DNA of 64,000 nt from assembly GCA_017546845.1 (NCBI GenBank), contig JAFYRS010000051.1, positions 1 through 64,000 on the forward strand. The letters run 5' to 3'. Source of the DNA: Akkermansia sp. Its GTDB lineage: Bacteria; Verrucomicrobiota; Verrucomicrobiia; Verrucomicrobiales; Akkermansiaceae. The notes below the pieces were generated by a model that worked only from the letters and a program-made list of their open reading frames with translations, was not told where the DNA came from and searched no databases. Positions 1 to 9,752 of this stretch are shown here, one piece after another; position 1 is the first letter of the stretch, and the number at the start of each line of letters is the position of its first letter. Position numbers and translations under genes: made by a program.

Positions 1-452
1 AACTGGTCACGCCACTCCTTCATGCGCCAGGGGGCAATCACCTTGAGCTGGGGAGCCAGGGCGTTGATGGAAAGCTCGAAGCGCACCTGGTCATTGCCCT
101 TGCCGGTGGCGCCGTGGGCAATGGCATCTGCGCCTTCAGCAATGGCGACATCAACCATGGCCTTGGAAATGCAGGGGCGGGCAATGGAGGTGCCCAGCAG
201 GTAACGGCCTTCATATACGGCGTTAGCCTGGAACATGGGGAAAATATAGTTGGCGGCAAAGTCGGCCTTAAGGTCGCCGATAATGCACTTGGAAGCACCC
301 GTGGCGAGGGCTTTTTCGATAACGCCGTCGAGCTCTTCGGCCTGACCTACGTCTGCGCAGTAGGCAATGATTTCAGCATTGTACTTCTCCTTGAGCCACA
401 CCAGGAGCACGGATGTGTCAAGACCACCAGAGTATGCAAGAACGATTTTCAT
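1..452 (-). CDS. argG: Argininosuccinate synthase, N-terminal part (partial)
   Basis: Joins citrulline and aspartate with ATP to make argininosuccinate, the penultimate step of arginine synthesis. The 150 visible residues begin [15 protein letters not shown], which holds the N-type ATP pyrophosphatase loop SGGLDTS. Further on are [19 protein letters not shown] and [14 protein letters not shown], all hallmarks of ArgG. The gene leaves the window at its 3' side, so the C-terminal two thirds are not seen. The ATG at 452 starts exactly at the family motif. A 10-bp inverted repeat surrounds the likely -10 box about 45 bp upstream. argB lies at the other end of this window, so arginine genes are scattered here. 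Confidence 0.95.
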   Translation of the reverse strand, partial: MKIVLAYSGGLDTSVLLVWLKEKYNAEIIAYCADVGQAEELDGVIEKALATGASKCIIGDLKADFAANYIFPMFQANAVYEGRYLLGTSIARPCISKAMVDVAIAEGADAIAHGATGKGNDQVRFELSINALAPQLKVIAPWRMKEWRDQ

Positions 453-484
453 TTTCTCTTCTCTGCGCGCAGTGGTTACATCTA

Positions 485-513
485 CGCACGCGGGCATTAT
501 ATACCCGCGTGCG
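485..513 (-). promoter_or_regulatory. argG promoter -10 box inside a 10-bp inverted repeat
   Basis: Two perfect 10-bp arms (485-494 and 504-513, CGCACGCGGG / CCCGCGTGCG) flank a 9-nt centre. On the reverse strand that centre carries a perfect TATAAT (501 to 496). The -35 is poorly defined (TTTTAT-like). The geometry suggests an operator over the core promoter of argG. It could instead be a hairpin at the end of the upstream ABC operon, although no T-run follows it. The arms are GC-rich, unlike classical AT-rich ArgR boxes. Confidence 0.5.
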
Positions 514-556
514 CCGTGATAAAAGCAAAATATGTTGCAACGGGGCAGTATGTCAG

Positions 557-3500
557 TTATTTACCCCGGGAAATGCGGTTTAATCCCCATCCTGCCAGCA
601 GGACCGGTACTAATCCCATGATGAAAAGGTAGATGGCATTGCGGGCAACGGTGGAAATGGAGTTCTCATCCGTCTCATGGTCGAGCGTGGCGAATGGTCT
701 TGCTTGTCTCGGCGAGAGGAAGAACCCGCGATATTCGTTCGCTCGGGCATCCTTTCGTGCTGTTTTCACGCCTTCAGTCATGGCTGTCAGCTTGCGGTTG
801 GAGAAGTAGAACTCTGCCGGCATGTCAAGAGCAGAAGGTTCTCGCTCTTCCTGCTCAATGATGACCCTCTCCAGGAAGTCTTCATCGTGGTTCTCTGCCG
901 CTTTGCTGACTCGGCGTAATATTTCTTTTGCCTCGTACACATTTTTTGCCATGCCGTTGAATACGAGCGCGGCCCGTTGAATGAAACGCAATTCCTCAAG
1001 AGAATTGTTTTCTTTATACTTCTCTCTCAATTTGTTCACCCGGCTGATCTGGTGCTCCCAGAGATTGTCCGTGGTCTGCACCACGAACAGCATCTCAAAA
1101 GCATATCGCAGGGGACAGAACTCAGCAATCAGGGGCACAGGCTTGCTGCTGATATCGTGCGTAATTTCATCCTGGTAGGCCACGCGGTGGCGCAGGTTGG
1201 AAAGGCGTTTGTCGATGGCGGCCGGGATAACGCCCTCCGGTACGCGGGGGCTGAACTCGTTCATCTCCTCAAAACGCACAAGTGCTCCGGCCAGTAGAAT
1301 CTGGGGTACAAGCAGTAGCGGCACGATGTTGAGAGCCGAACGTTCAGAACGAACAAAGGCGGATACCATGAGCGAGAGCGCTATACCCACAAAGGCCGTA
1401 AGCAGCATGACACTGAAATGCTCCCAGAACATGTAGTGAATGCCCAGTATGGCATTGCCCACCAGGAGGTAAAGGGCACATTGCAAGCCGGCAATACTGG
1501 TCAGCACCAGAACTTTGGCTGCCAGATACCCCCCGGTGAAAAGTTTATAGTTGCTCTCGCGGCGCAGTAGCGGGCGGTCCCGCAGGATTTCACATGCCGA
1601 ATCCGTAAGCCCGAAGAACATGGCCAGCACCAGTGAGAGGAATAAATATTCCGTGACGTGCAGAGATTTGTAGAACGTGTATGGCGTATCGCTGGCCGCG
1701 CGCAGCGTCCCGGCTATGAGGGCGGCCAGCACGGGGCCTTCCAGCAGCATGGCATACAAGCCCATGCGGCTGCGCACGCGTGCCAGAAGGGTGCGTGTGA
1801 CCCAGAGCTTGAATAATCGGATGAGCTCCTGCGGCGTGCGCGGCCTGGCGCTGGGAATGCGGCGCAACGGCGCCTCCAGCGTGTCAGCGAAATCCTGAGT
1901 TTTAGAGGCGTAGGAATATTTTTCGAAGCGTTCCTGCCAGATGTTGGGATTATCGTGCTGCCTGTTCCCCATGCGGCGGAATGGCGCATCCAACACTTCA
2001 AACACGTAGTCGGCACCGCCTGCCGCAATAGCTTCGCGGGGAATGCGCAGGCGCATTTCCTGAGCCGCGTTGCGGAAATAACTGACCATCTCCTGTGGGC
2101 TGCCCCAGAAAGCCATCTGACCGTGCGTATCCAGCACCATCACCTTCTTGAAACGGTTGAGAAGCACCTGAGCAGGGCGGTGCAGGGTGCAAATCAGAAT
2201 GCGCCCGTGCGACATATTCTCCAGCGTTTCAATAACGCGCTCCGCATCGCCGGAGGAAAGCCCGCTGATAGGTTCGTCAATCAGGAAGACTTCGGATGTG
2301 CCGGTGAGGTCCAGTCCCAGATTCAGGCGGGTACGTTCACCATCGGAGATGGTGCGTTCACCAGCGCGTCCCACGTTGCGATCTGCCAGGTGTCCAATGC
2401 CTACAAAGTTGAGCACCGTTGAAACACGTCGCATGCGGTCAATGTGTCCCAGGCGCGGTCGCCGGGCCACAGATGCCTGGTACACATGCTCACCAACGGT
2501 CATCGCTTCATCCAGTATATCCTCTCGCGGAATGAAGGCGATATGGCGGCGCAGGTTAGAGGAAGAGGTTGTCAGTCTCTCCCGATTATAGAAAATACTG
2601 CCGAAAGAAGGCTCCAGATGCCCCGCCAGCATGGATAACAGTGTACTTTTGCCAGAGCCGCTGGGTCCGAGGATACAGGCCATCTCGCCGCGCCGCAAGG
2701 TGAAGTCGATATTGTCCACCACGCGGCCTGCGCGCACGAAGTCCCGTGTAAGGCCTCGAACGGTGAGGGTGTTAATCAGATTAGTTTCTTCCTCCAGTAC
2801 GCCGGCGGAGAATCTGCAACGCAGGAACTGCACAGCGCTAAGCGCAATCAAATCGCCATCTTTCAGCGGAGTATCTCCTTTAACAGGAACATCATCCACC
2901 GTTACGGAATGAGAATTAGCCTCCAGAACACGCACCGTGCCAGTGTTAGTGGCGCGGGAATAGCTTACTTCCAGCACCACGCCGGGTGCCATCCCGGGCG
3001 TGAGTTTCAGCACATCCGGTCGGGTCAGATAGGGAAGGTTCGTGACCAGCACCGTGCGGTCGGCGGGGTCCAGCTGGAAGCTGTTGCCAACCGTATCAGT
3101 ATCTGCCAGGTCTACGAAAGTGAAGGGGCCTTGTCCTTGCACATGGAAAGGAGTAAAGTATGATGCCGAAACAGGCTGTCCCACCGCCAACGGAACTTCG
3201 TTAAGGAGGAAATCCATATCGGCTCGCAGGGCCTCAATTTCCACCTGCAGGCCCAGACTCACTTTTGCCACGGCATTACGCGGCTTCTGACGGGACATGG
3301 AAAGTCTGTCGCCTTCCAGCGTGAGATAATTGACTAATTTTACCCCCGTGTAGCGGGACTGCAGCAGTGTTACAATCGTTTTGTAGCTGAAATAGCACGA
3401 GGAAAGCTCAACAGTCTGGCGTTGACTCAGCGGCAGCACTCCTCCCTTGCCCAGAGTCTGGCCGCGCACGGAGATAGGCGTGTCAGAATCGTTGACAATC

Positions 3501-4132
3501 AGCAGGAAATTAACACAGCGAATGGCGCGGAAAGCGGCTTCGGCATCTTCTTCCGGAAGCAATACCGTGTTTTCACCAGGCACGGCCGAGAATGTGATGC
3601 TCTCCATGGGGCGGGGGGCGGTAGCTCCCGGTGTGCGCATCAATTCATCGAGCATAGAGGCGGCACCCGGTAGATTGAGCCCTAGCGTAACTTCTTCAAA
3701 AAGAGTAGGAGATGTCAAATCACCGCCGATGCGTAACAACAGGGCGTATACCTCCAGAGCGAGAGAAATGCGTTCTTCCTCTGTGCGGCCGGCTGCCGCC
3801 AACGCCAGGGTGGCGGGCAGGGGGTAGGCGGCTTCATAGGCGGTCTGGAATCGCTCCGCCAGCCAGATATGCTCCACATTGGGGAAATCATGGCGAAGCA
3901 GCTCCATGGCGGTATCGAGCTTATCTACACCGATATCCACCACCTGGCACATGATGGATGCGAACAAGTCTGCAATCGTGCCTGCGTGAGCACGGCGGTT
4001 CTCATCCTTGGCGGTAAGGCGGTGTGGCGCCTTGTTCAGCCATGAGGCGACTGCACTCCGGCTGCGCAGAATGCGTCGCCGACCGGAGCGGATAAGATAA
4101 CTGAAGTGTTTTCGGATGCGCGAAATCGTCAT
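557..4132 (-). CDS. FHA-domain ABC exporter (ATPase-permease fusion with TerB-like N-terminus)
   Basis: A 1191-residue half-transporter of the ABCG/Rv1747 type. The first ~180 residues contain a helical TerB-like region. An FHA-like beta region lies near 370-455. An ABC ATPase follows, with Walker [10 protein letters not shown] near 485, signature region [12 protein letters not shown] and Walker B VFLIDEP near 615. At least five membrane segments lie between ~795 and ~950, and a last one near 1170-1186. A long soluble loop (~960-1165) separates the final helix. The substrate is unknown; FHA domains usually bind phosphothreonine peptides. The ATG at 4132 shares an ATGA with the stop of the upstream gene and is preferred to an in-frame ATG 63 nt upstream. 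It is the last gene of an operon that starts at 11533. Confidence 0.85.
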   Translation of the reverse strand: MTISRIRKHFSYLIRSGRRRILRSRSAVASWLNKAPHRLTAKDENRRAHAGTIADLFASIMCQVVDIGVDKLDTAMELLRHDFPNVEHIWLAERFQTAYEAAYPLPATLALAAAGRTEEERISLALEVYALLLRIGGDLTSPTLFEEVTLGLNLPGAASMLDELMRTPGATAPRPMESITFSAVPGENTVLLPEEDAEAAFRAIRCVNFLLIVNDSDTPISVRGQTLGKGGVLPLSQRQTVELSSCYFSYKTIVTLLQSRYTGVKLVNYLTLEGDRLSMSRQKPRNAVAKVSLGLQVEIEALRADMDFLLNEVPLAVGQPVSASYFTPFHVQGQGPFTFVDLADTDTVGNSFQLDPADRTVLVTNLPYLTRPDVLKLTPGMAPGVVLEVSYSRATNTGTVRVLEANSHSVTVDDVPVKGDTPLKDGDLIALSAVQFLRCRFSAGVLEEETNLINTLTVRGLTRDFVRAGRVVDNIDFTLRRGEMACILGPSGSGKSTLLSMLAGHLEPSFGSIFYNRERLTTSSSNLRRHIAFIPREDILDEAMTVGEHVYQASVARRPRLGHIDRMRRVSTVLNFVGIGHLADRNVGRAGERTISDGERTRLNLGLDLTGTSEVFLIDEPISGLSSGDAERVIETLENMSHGRILICTLHRPAQVLLNRFKKVMVLDTHGQMAFWGSPQEMVSYFRNAAQEMRLRIPREAIAAGGADYVFEVLDAPFRRMGNRQHDNPNIWQERFEKYSYASKTQDFADTLEAPLRRIPSARPRTPQELIRLFKLWVTRTLLARVRSRMGLYAMLLEGPVLAALIAGTLRAASDTPYTFYKSLHVTEYLFLSLVLAMFFGLTDSACEILRDRPLLRRESNYKLFTGGYLAAKVLVLTSIAGLQCALYLLVGNAILGIHYMFWEHFSVMLLTAFVGIALSLMVSAFVRSERSALNIVPLLLVPQILLAGALVRFEEMNEFSPRVPEGVIPAAIDKRLSNLRHRVAYQDEITHDISSKPVPLIAEFCPLRYAFEMLFVVQTTDNLWEHQISRVNKLREKYKENNSLEELRFIQRAALVFNGMAKNVYEAKEILRRVSKAAENHDEDFLERVIIEQEEREPSALDMPAEFYFSNRKLTAMTEGVKTARKDARANEYRGFFLSPRQARPFATLDHETDENSISTVARNAIYLFIMGLVPVLLAGWGLNRISRGK

Positions 4133-4485
4133 GATTCGCAGCCCCCTTTCTTGCCGAAGCCAGGGCAGCGTTGCTCCCAGCCGGGGAAGTTCCATTTATG
4201 GGGAAAATCCTTGCACTGCTGGGGTTTTACGGGTTGGATGCGGCAGGTGTTGTCCGGTTGCAGCATGATGCAGGCGCCATCCGGGGCATCAATGAGAGAG
4301 AGCCCGCGGCGATTGCGCTGCAAGTGGCAGAGCTCGTTGATGAAAGTCACCTCATCCATGCCCAGAAAGGCTGCAATGGCAGAAATGTCCTCATCTGTCA
4401 GGCAAACATTGCCCTCCCACCGGCAGCAGGCACCGCAGCGCTGGCAGGTGTGAACAATACCGGATTCGTGTAGTTCTTCGCTCAT
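4129..4485 (-). CDS. YkgJ-family cysteine-cluster protein
   Basis: A 118-residue protein with the family pattern of clustered cysteines: CQRCGACCRW near the N-terminus, then CLTDED, CIMLQPDNTCRIQPVKPQQCKDFP, and a C-terminal CPGF and CES. The YkgJ family (formerly UPF0153) is predicted to bind zinc or an Fe-S cluster; its reaction is not established. The ATG at 4485 overlaps the tsaB stop as ATGA and its own stop overlaps the ABC exporter start the same way, so it is likely translated by coupling. An ATG three codons upstream (4494) is possible. Confidence 0.85.
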   Translation of the reverse strand: MSEELHESGIVHTCQRCGACCRWEGNVCLTDEDISAIAAFLGMDEVTFINELCHLQRNRRGLSLIDAPDGACIMLQPDNTCRIQPVKPQQCKDFPHKWNFPGWEQRCPGFGKKGGCES

Positions 4486-5090
4486 ATCTCCCACGGTTTG
4501 CGCGTTGCTTTAGTGATATGTGGCGGGCGCACATAAATGGGTTCCGCCGGTTTTGCAGCTGCGGCTGCCTGTTGCTCTGGCGACATCTTCAACCATGTGC
4601 GAACCAGCCCTTCAGCATGGGGGGTCAAGCCTTCTTTCTGCGCAGATGCAACCACCCCTGGCGCTTCCACGCTGTATAACGGAGCGTTCAGCTCCGCGAG
4701 TTGCTCAGGGGTAAGCACCTCAATCGAGCCATCAGGGTGGCGTACCGTCCACCCGCCGCGGCGTGCATCTGCCACCACGCAGGCATCGCCCTCTGCCAGC
4801 TGTGCCCAGGATTCCACCGCCACAAGCTTCGCTCCTGTAACAGCAGCTATGCCGACTCCCGCGGCCAGCGCAACACGCACCCCACCATAGCTGCCGGGCC
4901 CCGAACCTACGAGTACATAATCGAGGTGGGAACCAACCGGCAGGGAATCCATGGCTTTCTGTAATGCCGGAAAAAGGTGCGCATCATGGTTCCGCTCTGC
5001 CTGCCAGGTGGTGGAAAACAAGATGTCGACCGCATCGGCCAGGCACAGAGATGCAGCTGCTACAGAGGTTTCTATGGCCAGCAGAATCAT
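4482..5090 (-). CDS. tsaB: tRNA threonylcarbamoyladenosine biosynthesis protein TsaB
   Basis: Partner of TsaD in making the t6A modification of tRNAs that read ANN codons. The 202 residues start MILLAIETS and carry GPGSYGGVRV, the TsaB version of the ASKHA-fold nucleotide loop, followed by VVADARRG, typical of the family. Length is normal (200-230). The ATG at 5090 overlaps the prmA stop as ATGA; the longer reading with nine extra N-terminal residues does not fit the family start. It sits between prmA and a YkgJ-like gene in a translationally coupled chain. Confidence 0.93.
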   Translation of the reverse strand: MILLAIETSVAAASLCLADAVDILFSTTWQAERNHDAHLFPALQKAMDSLPVGSHLDYVLVGSGPGSYGGVRVALAAGVGIAAVTGAKLVAVESWAQLAEGDACVVADARRGGWTVRHPDGSIEVLTPEQLAELNAPLYSVEAPGVVASAQKEGLTPHAEGLVRTWLKMSPEQQAAAAAKPAEPIYVRPPHITKATRKPWEI

Positions 5091-5938
5091 GCTTTTGTGA
5101 GTTGTGCGGTGGTCCACTTGCCGCGGGAAATGGATTTCTGCACTTTCAGACCGGCAGCTTCTGCTGCGGCCAGAGTCTCTGCCGCCTGGGTGTTCAGGAT
5201 GCCGGAAATAATGAGAATGCCTTTATCCTTCATGGCAGCAATCAGGCGGGGGAATGCCTTCTGCAACACGGTGGAGAACAAGTTTGCCAGCACCACGTCC
5301 GCCTGTTGTCCGGGAGCGGGAGCCCACTCAAACACATCAGCCTGGAACAGCTCCAGATTATCTGCGCCACCGTTGCGTTTGATGTTCCGCTCGGCTACTT
5401 CTACTGCTACCGGGTCGAAATCAAAGCTGATGGCATGCGCTGCCCCCAGACGAAGCCCGGCCAGAGCCAGAACCCCTGTGCCGCAGCCTATATCTGCCAG
5501 CGTCCAGCTGCCGGGTTGCAAATGGCGCACATGGTCACACATCATTCGCAGGCAGGTGGAGGTAGTAGCGTGATTCCCCGTGCCGAATGCCCGTTCTGCT
5601 GGGAACGTAAGGATGATGCGGCGCGGGTACTTGGCATGAAGCTCAGCCAGCACAGCCTCATCTGCCGAGGCGGAAATGACAATCTTATCGCGTATGATGA
5701 GAGGGGGCGTATTTTCCGGCGCGGTTGCAGCCACCCAGTCAACCGTGGTCAGTTCCTCTACCGTGCCGCCGTAGCATGCCTGGAGCACCAGGGCTTCTTC
5801 CGCATTCTCCGTGTATACATCAACCGAAAGCCTACTTGCCTGAAAACCGGCAGAGATGACAGCTCCTGCAACATTTTCGAGCCGCTGCTGCCACAATGCC
5901 TCCTGTTCTGCAGGAGCTGTTTTATGCCATTGCCACAT
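5087..5938 (-). CDS. prmA: Ribosomal protein L11 methyltransferase
   Basis: An S-adenosylmethionine-dependent enzyme that trimethylates ribosomal protein L11. The 283-residue product has the AFGTGNHATT motif (117-126) and the SAM-binding motif LADIGCGTGVL (near 147-157). VLANLF occupies the position of the PrmA catalytic NIL-type motif. The N-terminal ~80 residues are the weakly conserved L11-recognition part. It lies 18 nt after the DUF4340 reading frame and is coupled by ATGA to tsaB. Confidence 0.9.
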   Translation of the reverse strand: MWQWHKTAPAEQEALWQQRLENVAGAVISAGFQASRLSVDVYTENAEEALVLQACYGGTVEELTTVDWVAATAPENTPPLIIRDKIVISASADEAVLAELHAKYPRRIILTFPAERAFGTGNHATTSTCLRMMCDHVRHLQPGSWTLADIGCGTGVLALAGLRLGAAHAISFDFDPVAVEVAERNIKRNGGADNLELFQADVFEWAPAPGQQADVVLANLFSTVLQKAFPRLIAAMKDKGILIISGILNTQAAETLAAAEAAGLKVQKSISRGKWTTAQLTKA

Positions 5939-5956
5939 ATTTGTATCCAGTGTGTT

Positions 5957-6532
5957 TTACATATCCAGGAAATCACCAGCCAGAGACTGGGCATCCTCAA
6001 AGGGTATAATGAAAAGTTGACCTGTTTCCACCAGGCGTCCGTAGAAGAACGGACGATCTGAATCATAAGAGCCTGGTGCAATTTCGAGAGTGCGGGTTTC
6101 GCTGTGCGTCTTGCGCTCCATGGTAGCCAGACTACGCAGAATATCGGCATCATCGCCGTGTTCCTGCAACATGCCTTCCGGGGTGTCATTGATGATGCCG
6201 GCATCGTTCGCCTGCTCAATGACGGTACTTTCCGCATCAGAGTAATCCGTAATTTCCAAGTCCAGCTTTACTCGGAAAGCCAGGTTGTTCAGTGCCCGCA
6301 GCGCGTCCTCATCTTCCGGATCAAGCCATTGGGAAACCTTCAGATTCTGCAGGCGGCGCAGATAATAAGTAGCGCGGTAGGGGTTAATGCGCGGGGTTAC
6401 ATCCTCACCCGCCAGCGTGCCGCTCCAGGTTTCGCCCATGTATTCGTAGTTAAGCACAAGCGGGGCTTTCTGGAAATCAAGTGTCAGTGAGCGCACGGCA
6501 GACAACGGGAACGCGAGTAAATGGCGGTCCTT
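5957..6532 (-). pseudogene. C-terminal part of the DUF4340 protein, cut off by an in-frame TGA
   Basis: This frame is continuous with the DUF4340 gene upstream and is separated from it only by the TGA at 6535-6533. Reading on gives KDRHLLAFPLSAVRSLTLDF and then about 175 residues of DUF4340-like sequence. There is no ATG near its start; the only initiation candidates are a TTG at 6505 and a later GTG. Either the strain carries a nonsense mutation, or the stop is read through, or a downstream start lets the second half be made separately. The sequence after the stop shows no frameshift or decay, so the mutation is recent or tolerated. Confidence 0.7.
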
Positions 6533-8185
6533 TCACTTCTCGGCTCTGAGCGACAGCATGCGCGTGAACTTGGTGCTGAGTCTGGAAATGGAATTGGAGC
6601 CCATTTCTGTTCCGAACCAGGCTCGTTTGCCGCTGGCCGGATCTGCATATCGGCGCAGGAGGAAGGTACGCGGCGCACGGTCTTTCACCATTGGTAAATC
6701 ATGGCCGAAAAGCGTGGCTCGCAGCATGCACGGGCGTGGCTGGATGGAAAGAACGTAGTCGGGCGCATTCAGCCCATATTCAGCCAGCAGCCGGGTCATA
6801 TCCTGGCCCGGAGCCGCGTCTGCCACAATAGCCTCCACCGGAATCTGGGAGAGACCTTTCAAGAATCGGGAAACGCCTGCCGCATCAGCCTTGCTGTATC
6901 GGGTATTGGCAGTAGCAAACATCCAGGTGTCCTCTACCTTGCTTTCTTCATCACCGGGAACGAGCAGAGCCCGAATGCCGGCTTGTCCCTTGGTCGTCCT
7001 CAGCGAGAAACGGGAAATGTCCTTTTCGTCAATATCTGCAAACTTCATTGAGCGCAGCGCTGCCAGTGTCTGCGGAAGCTCGGAAACATAAACCCGCTGC
7101 TGGCTCATACGCACCTGAGCCATGGCTTTGCGCGGCAGCACGGGGAGTTCGCATATCGCTTTGACCAAGCGTCCATAGCTTCCCTTATGTCGCACCGCAG
7201 GCTCTGATTCCAGAGTAAAGACAACCGGGCGGTCATTCACCACAGCATAGCAGTATTTCTGGTCATTGCCCTCCTGGTTAAAGGGGCTGTAAATGCAAAT
7301 TACCCGGTTTGTTTCTCCCCATGTTCCTTCCAGCGAGATGGTGCACATCGGCTTTTCCGGAAGAGTCACCTCAATCGCATCTTCAACGCGCACGGCTTTG
7401 AGATTCAGAAGATTGAGTAACAGCTTCTGCACGGTATCATCATCTGCGCCAGTGATAATCGGAGAAGTAATGTTCCAGGCGGTTTCTGCGCTGATGCGAT
7501 GCACCTTCAGCTGCTGTCCCTCATTGGTGATAGTAATGCCACGAACCTGCTCGATATCAAACTGCAAGGGGGAGGAATCGCGCAATGCCTCCAGACCATC
7601 CTTGAAAATATTCAGGATGTTACCGCTGACCACATGGATGCGCTTATCCCGACCGTAAAAACTCGTACGCAAATACGTGGTCGGGAGCAGGGACTCGCCG
7701 TCTCCTGCATCTGCCAGCCAGGGAGAAGTGCTGCCGAGGGTGTAGCGAGCCACCGTGGTCAGGCTATCCGGTCCATCCGGCTTTTTGAGCACAATGGTGT
7801 GCGGCGCTGTTTCAACCCCGAACTCCCGCATATTGGAGCGTGTGATATTGTTGAGCGGGAGGGTATCAACCAAACGGGCGTTTGCCGTGAACGCGAAAAT
7901 GGCCTGCACAGCAGCGGGCGAGAGCTTGTCCTTGAATGGGCGGATAATCCACCATACACCGTTTTCATCTTTCGCACATACGATTTCGTCATGCAGGTCT
8001 TTGATGCGCATCCAGCACACCTCATTTAATTCGCCTGTTTTTTCCAGCGCAAACAGAGGCATACCGGGTTCAAAACGATACCAGCCTGTTATGCGGGCCA
8101 GATTACCGTCTATCGCAAGAAAGGTAGACAGGGTAACTGCGCCTGCGGCAAGCAGAGAAAGGAGAATGGTGGGTAAAATTCTCAT
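6533..8185 (-). CDS. DUF4340 membrane-anchored protein (gld-type ABC accessory), ends at premature TGA
   Basis: A 550-residue product with one N-terminal membrane anchor (ILPTILLSLLAAGAVTLSTFLAI) and a large extracytoplasmic beta-rich region containing repeated DUF4340-like units, e.g. WWIIRPFKDKLSPAAVQAIF. Proteins of this family usually accompany GldG-like ABC subunits, as here: its start lies 2 nt after the GldG-like stop. It stops at TGA 6535-6533, after LSLRAEK, while the same frame stays open and homologous-looking for another ~190 codons (see the next feature). An intact protein would be about 740 residues. Its function is unknown. Confidence 0.75.
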   Translation of the reverse strand: MRILPTILLSLLAAGAVTLSTFLAIDGNLARITGWYRFEPGMPLFALEKTGELNEVCWMRIKDLHDEIVCAKDENGVWWIIRPFKDKLSPAAVQAIFAFTANARLVDTLPLNNITRSNMREFGVETAPHTIVLKKPDGPDSLTTVARYTLGSTSPWLADAGDGESLLPTTYLRTSFYGRDKRIHVVSGNILNIFKDGLEALRDSSPLQFDIEQVRGITITNEGQQLKVHRISAETAWNITSPIITGADDDTVQKLLLNLLNLKAVRVEDAIEVTLPEKPMCTISLEGTWGETNRVICIYSPFNQEGNDQKYCYAVVNDRPVVFTLESEPAVRHKGSYGRLVKAICELPVLPRKAMAQVRMSQQRVYVSELPQTLAALRSMKFADIDEKDISRFSLRTTKGQAGIRALLVPGDEESKVEDTWMFATANTRYSKADAAGVSRFLKGLSQIPVEAIVADAAPGQDMTRLLAEYGLNAPDYVLSIQPRPCMLRATLFGHDLPMVKDRAPRTFLLRRYADPASGKRAWFGTEMGSNSISRLSTKFTRMLSLRAEK

Positions 8186-8187
8186 TG

Positions 8188-9714
8188 TTAGTGGCGGCGC
8201 GTGTTCCAGATGAAGATGGCAATGAGGAATGCGCAGAACGGCATAATCAGCAGTGTAATGTTCTCCAGCGCACTGCGCGTATGCCTATCCAGGTCAATCT
8301 TCATGGTGAGGTCCTGGTTGGCGCTCTTGCCGCCATATTCCGGGCGGCTGCTCATCCAGGCCCACAGGGTGTGCAAGTAGTCTCTTTGTTCGGTTTTGGC
8401 GTTTTCCTGAGACAGCATGGCAACATTACCCAGCACCAGCATGGTAGCGAGGTTGTTCGGGTCACGCGGGTTGCCACGTGTCACCGCTGCGCCGAGACAC
8501 AGAGGGCCGGATCTGTCTTCTGCCGGGGTGTAGACCGGCTCCAGGTCACGTCGGGTTTCGCCGTAATAAGCATCAGTCGACATGAGCAGGGGGAACGTAG
8601 TCAGCTTGCGCAGGGCGGCGGCGTTTTCGTCCCCGTGCTCCAGGGTAAGCGACATGCATTGGCCTTCGACTAGCGTTGTACCATTCCAGAAAGGTTTGGT
8701 GCAATTCAAGCCCTTGGGGAATACAGCGCTGATATCGTAGTAGGCACGCTTACGGTCGCGCAGCAGGACACGGTCACTGTTGGGACGAATCCCTTGCTCG
8801 CGAAGGAAACGGTACAAACGCGGCAGCTTGTTTTCTGCGGTGGGGTCAAGCGCAACAAAGAAGGCATTACGGCCGGGGCGTTCCCAGAACTCACGCAGCG
8901 CCTCCATTTCCTTATCGGTAAAGTCACTCTGCGGGGAGACAATGATAAGCCCCTCTGCATTCTCCGGCAATTTATCCGTATTGGCGATATCCAGCCAGGA
9001 AAGCTGGATGTTGAGGGCGTTTGTCATTGTGCCGATGGATTCCAGCAGAGTCTGATCATCGCGGGAAACGCCACCTTTGCCTTCCACCACATACATGTGG
9101 CGCATCTCGCCTTCCACAGCTTCCGTAACAGCGCCGCAGACCACTTCATCCATCATGAGAGCAACAGCACGGCGGCTTTCATCGGGCAGGGTCTCGTATT
9201 TTATGAATGAGGTGCCGGGACGAATACGTACATGCTGGCGGTCACTGTGGCGCTCCTCGAACGTCTTAATCGGGGCATTCGGGTCTTTTCGAGCATCGAC
9301 AATGCACAAGTCCTGCTTGAACTCCACACCGTAAATCTGGGAAATCTCGCGGGCGCGGTTCGGCTGGCGAACAGGGTCAAAGCGTTCTACCTCAATCTTT
9401 CCCTTACCAACGCGCTCGTATTCTTCCAGCAGGGAATACATACGGTTGTAATTCGGAGTGGAGCGCTTGAATGCAAAGATGATGCGAACCGGCGTGTCGC
9501 GTTTCTGAATCCGGTCGCTGGTCAGCACGTTGACGGTGCGTTCCGAGATAGTATAGCGCTGGTCCTGTGAAAGGTCGCGGCGTGCATATTCGTTGCAACC
9601 AATATAATTGCAGGCAATGACAATGACAGCAAGCAGGAAGAGGTTAATCCATGCCAGCGGGTTGTACTTTGTTTTGCGAGCATCCGGATGCCCGGTGTAA
9701 GTTTTCTTGCTCAT
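8188..9714 (-). CDS. GldG-family ABC transporter auxiliary subunit
   Basis: A 508-residue protein with an N-terminal membrane helix (PLAWINLFLLAVIVIACNYIG, ~24-44), a long periplasmic region and a C-terminal membrane helix (ITLLIMPFCAFLIAIFIWNTR). Between them is the GldG-type substrate-binding-like region: DTPVRIIFAFKRSTPNYNRM near 80-100 and a DUF4350/Rossmann-like stretch ending GLIIVSPQSDFTDKEME. In Bacteroidetes GldG works with GldA and GldF in gliding motility; in non-gliding phyla the same set has an unknown export role. It follows the permease and precedes DUF4340. Confidence 0.8.
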   Translation of the reverse strand: MSKKTYTGHPDARKTKYNPLAWINLFLLAVIVIACNYIGCNEYARRDLSQDQRYTISERTVNVLTSDRIQKRDTPVRIIFAFKRSTPNYNRMYSLLEEYERVGKGKIEVERFDPVRQPNRAREISQIYGVEFKQDLCIVDARKDPNAPIKTFEERHSDRQHVRIRPGTSFIKYETLPDESRRAVALMMDEVVCGAVTEAVEGEMRHMYVVEGKGGVSRDDQTLLESIGTMTNALNIQLSWLDIANTDKLPENAEGLIIVSPQSDFTDKEMEALREFWERPGRNAFFVALDPTAENKLPRLYRFLREQGIRPNSDRVLLRDRKRAYYDISAVFPKGLNCTKPFWNGTTLVEGQCMSLTLEHGDENAAALRKLTTFPLLMSTDAYYGETRRDLEPVYTPAEDRSGPLCLGAAVTRGNPRDPNNLATMLVLGNVAMLSQENAKTEQRDYLHTLWAWMSSRPEYGGKSANQDLTMKIDLDRHTRSALENITLLIMPFCAFLIAIFIWNTRRH

Positions 9715-9752
9715 ATGGAGGAAATGAGATTCGTGTGGGTGTTTGGTTCTAA

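Noticed and set aside
5957-8185. Selenocysteine decoding of the TGA in the DUF4340 gene
   Set aside because: The position is in a variable loop with no redox context and I see no bSECIS-like hairpin directly after the TGA; nonsense mutation or readthrough is simpler.
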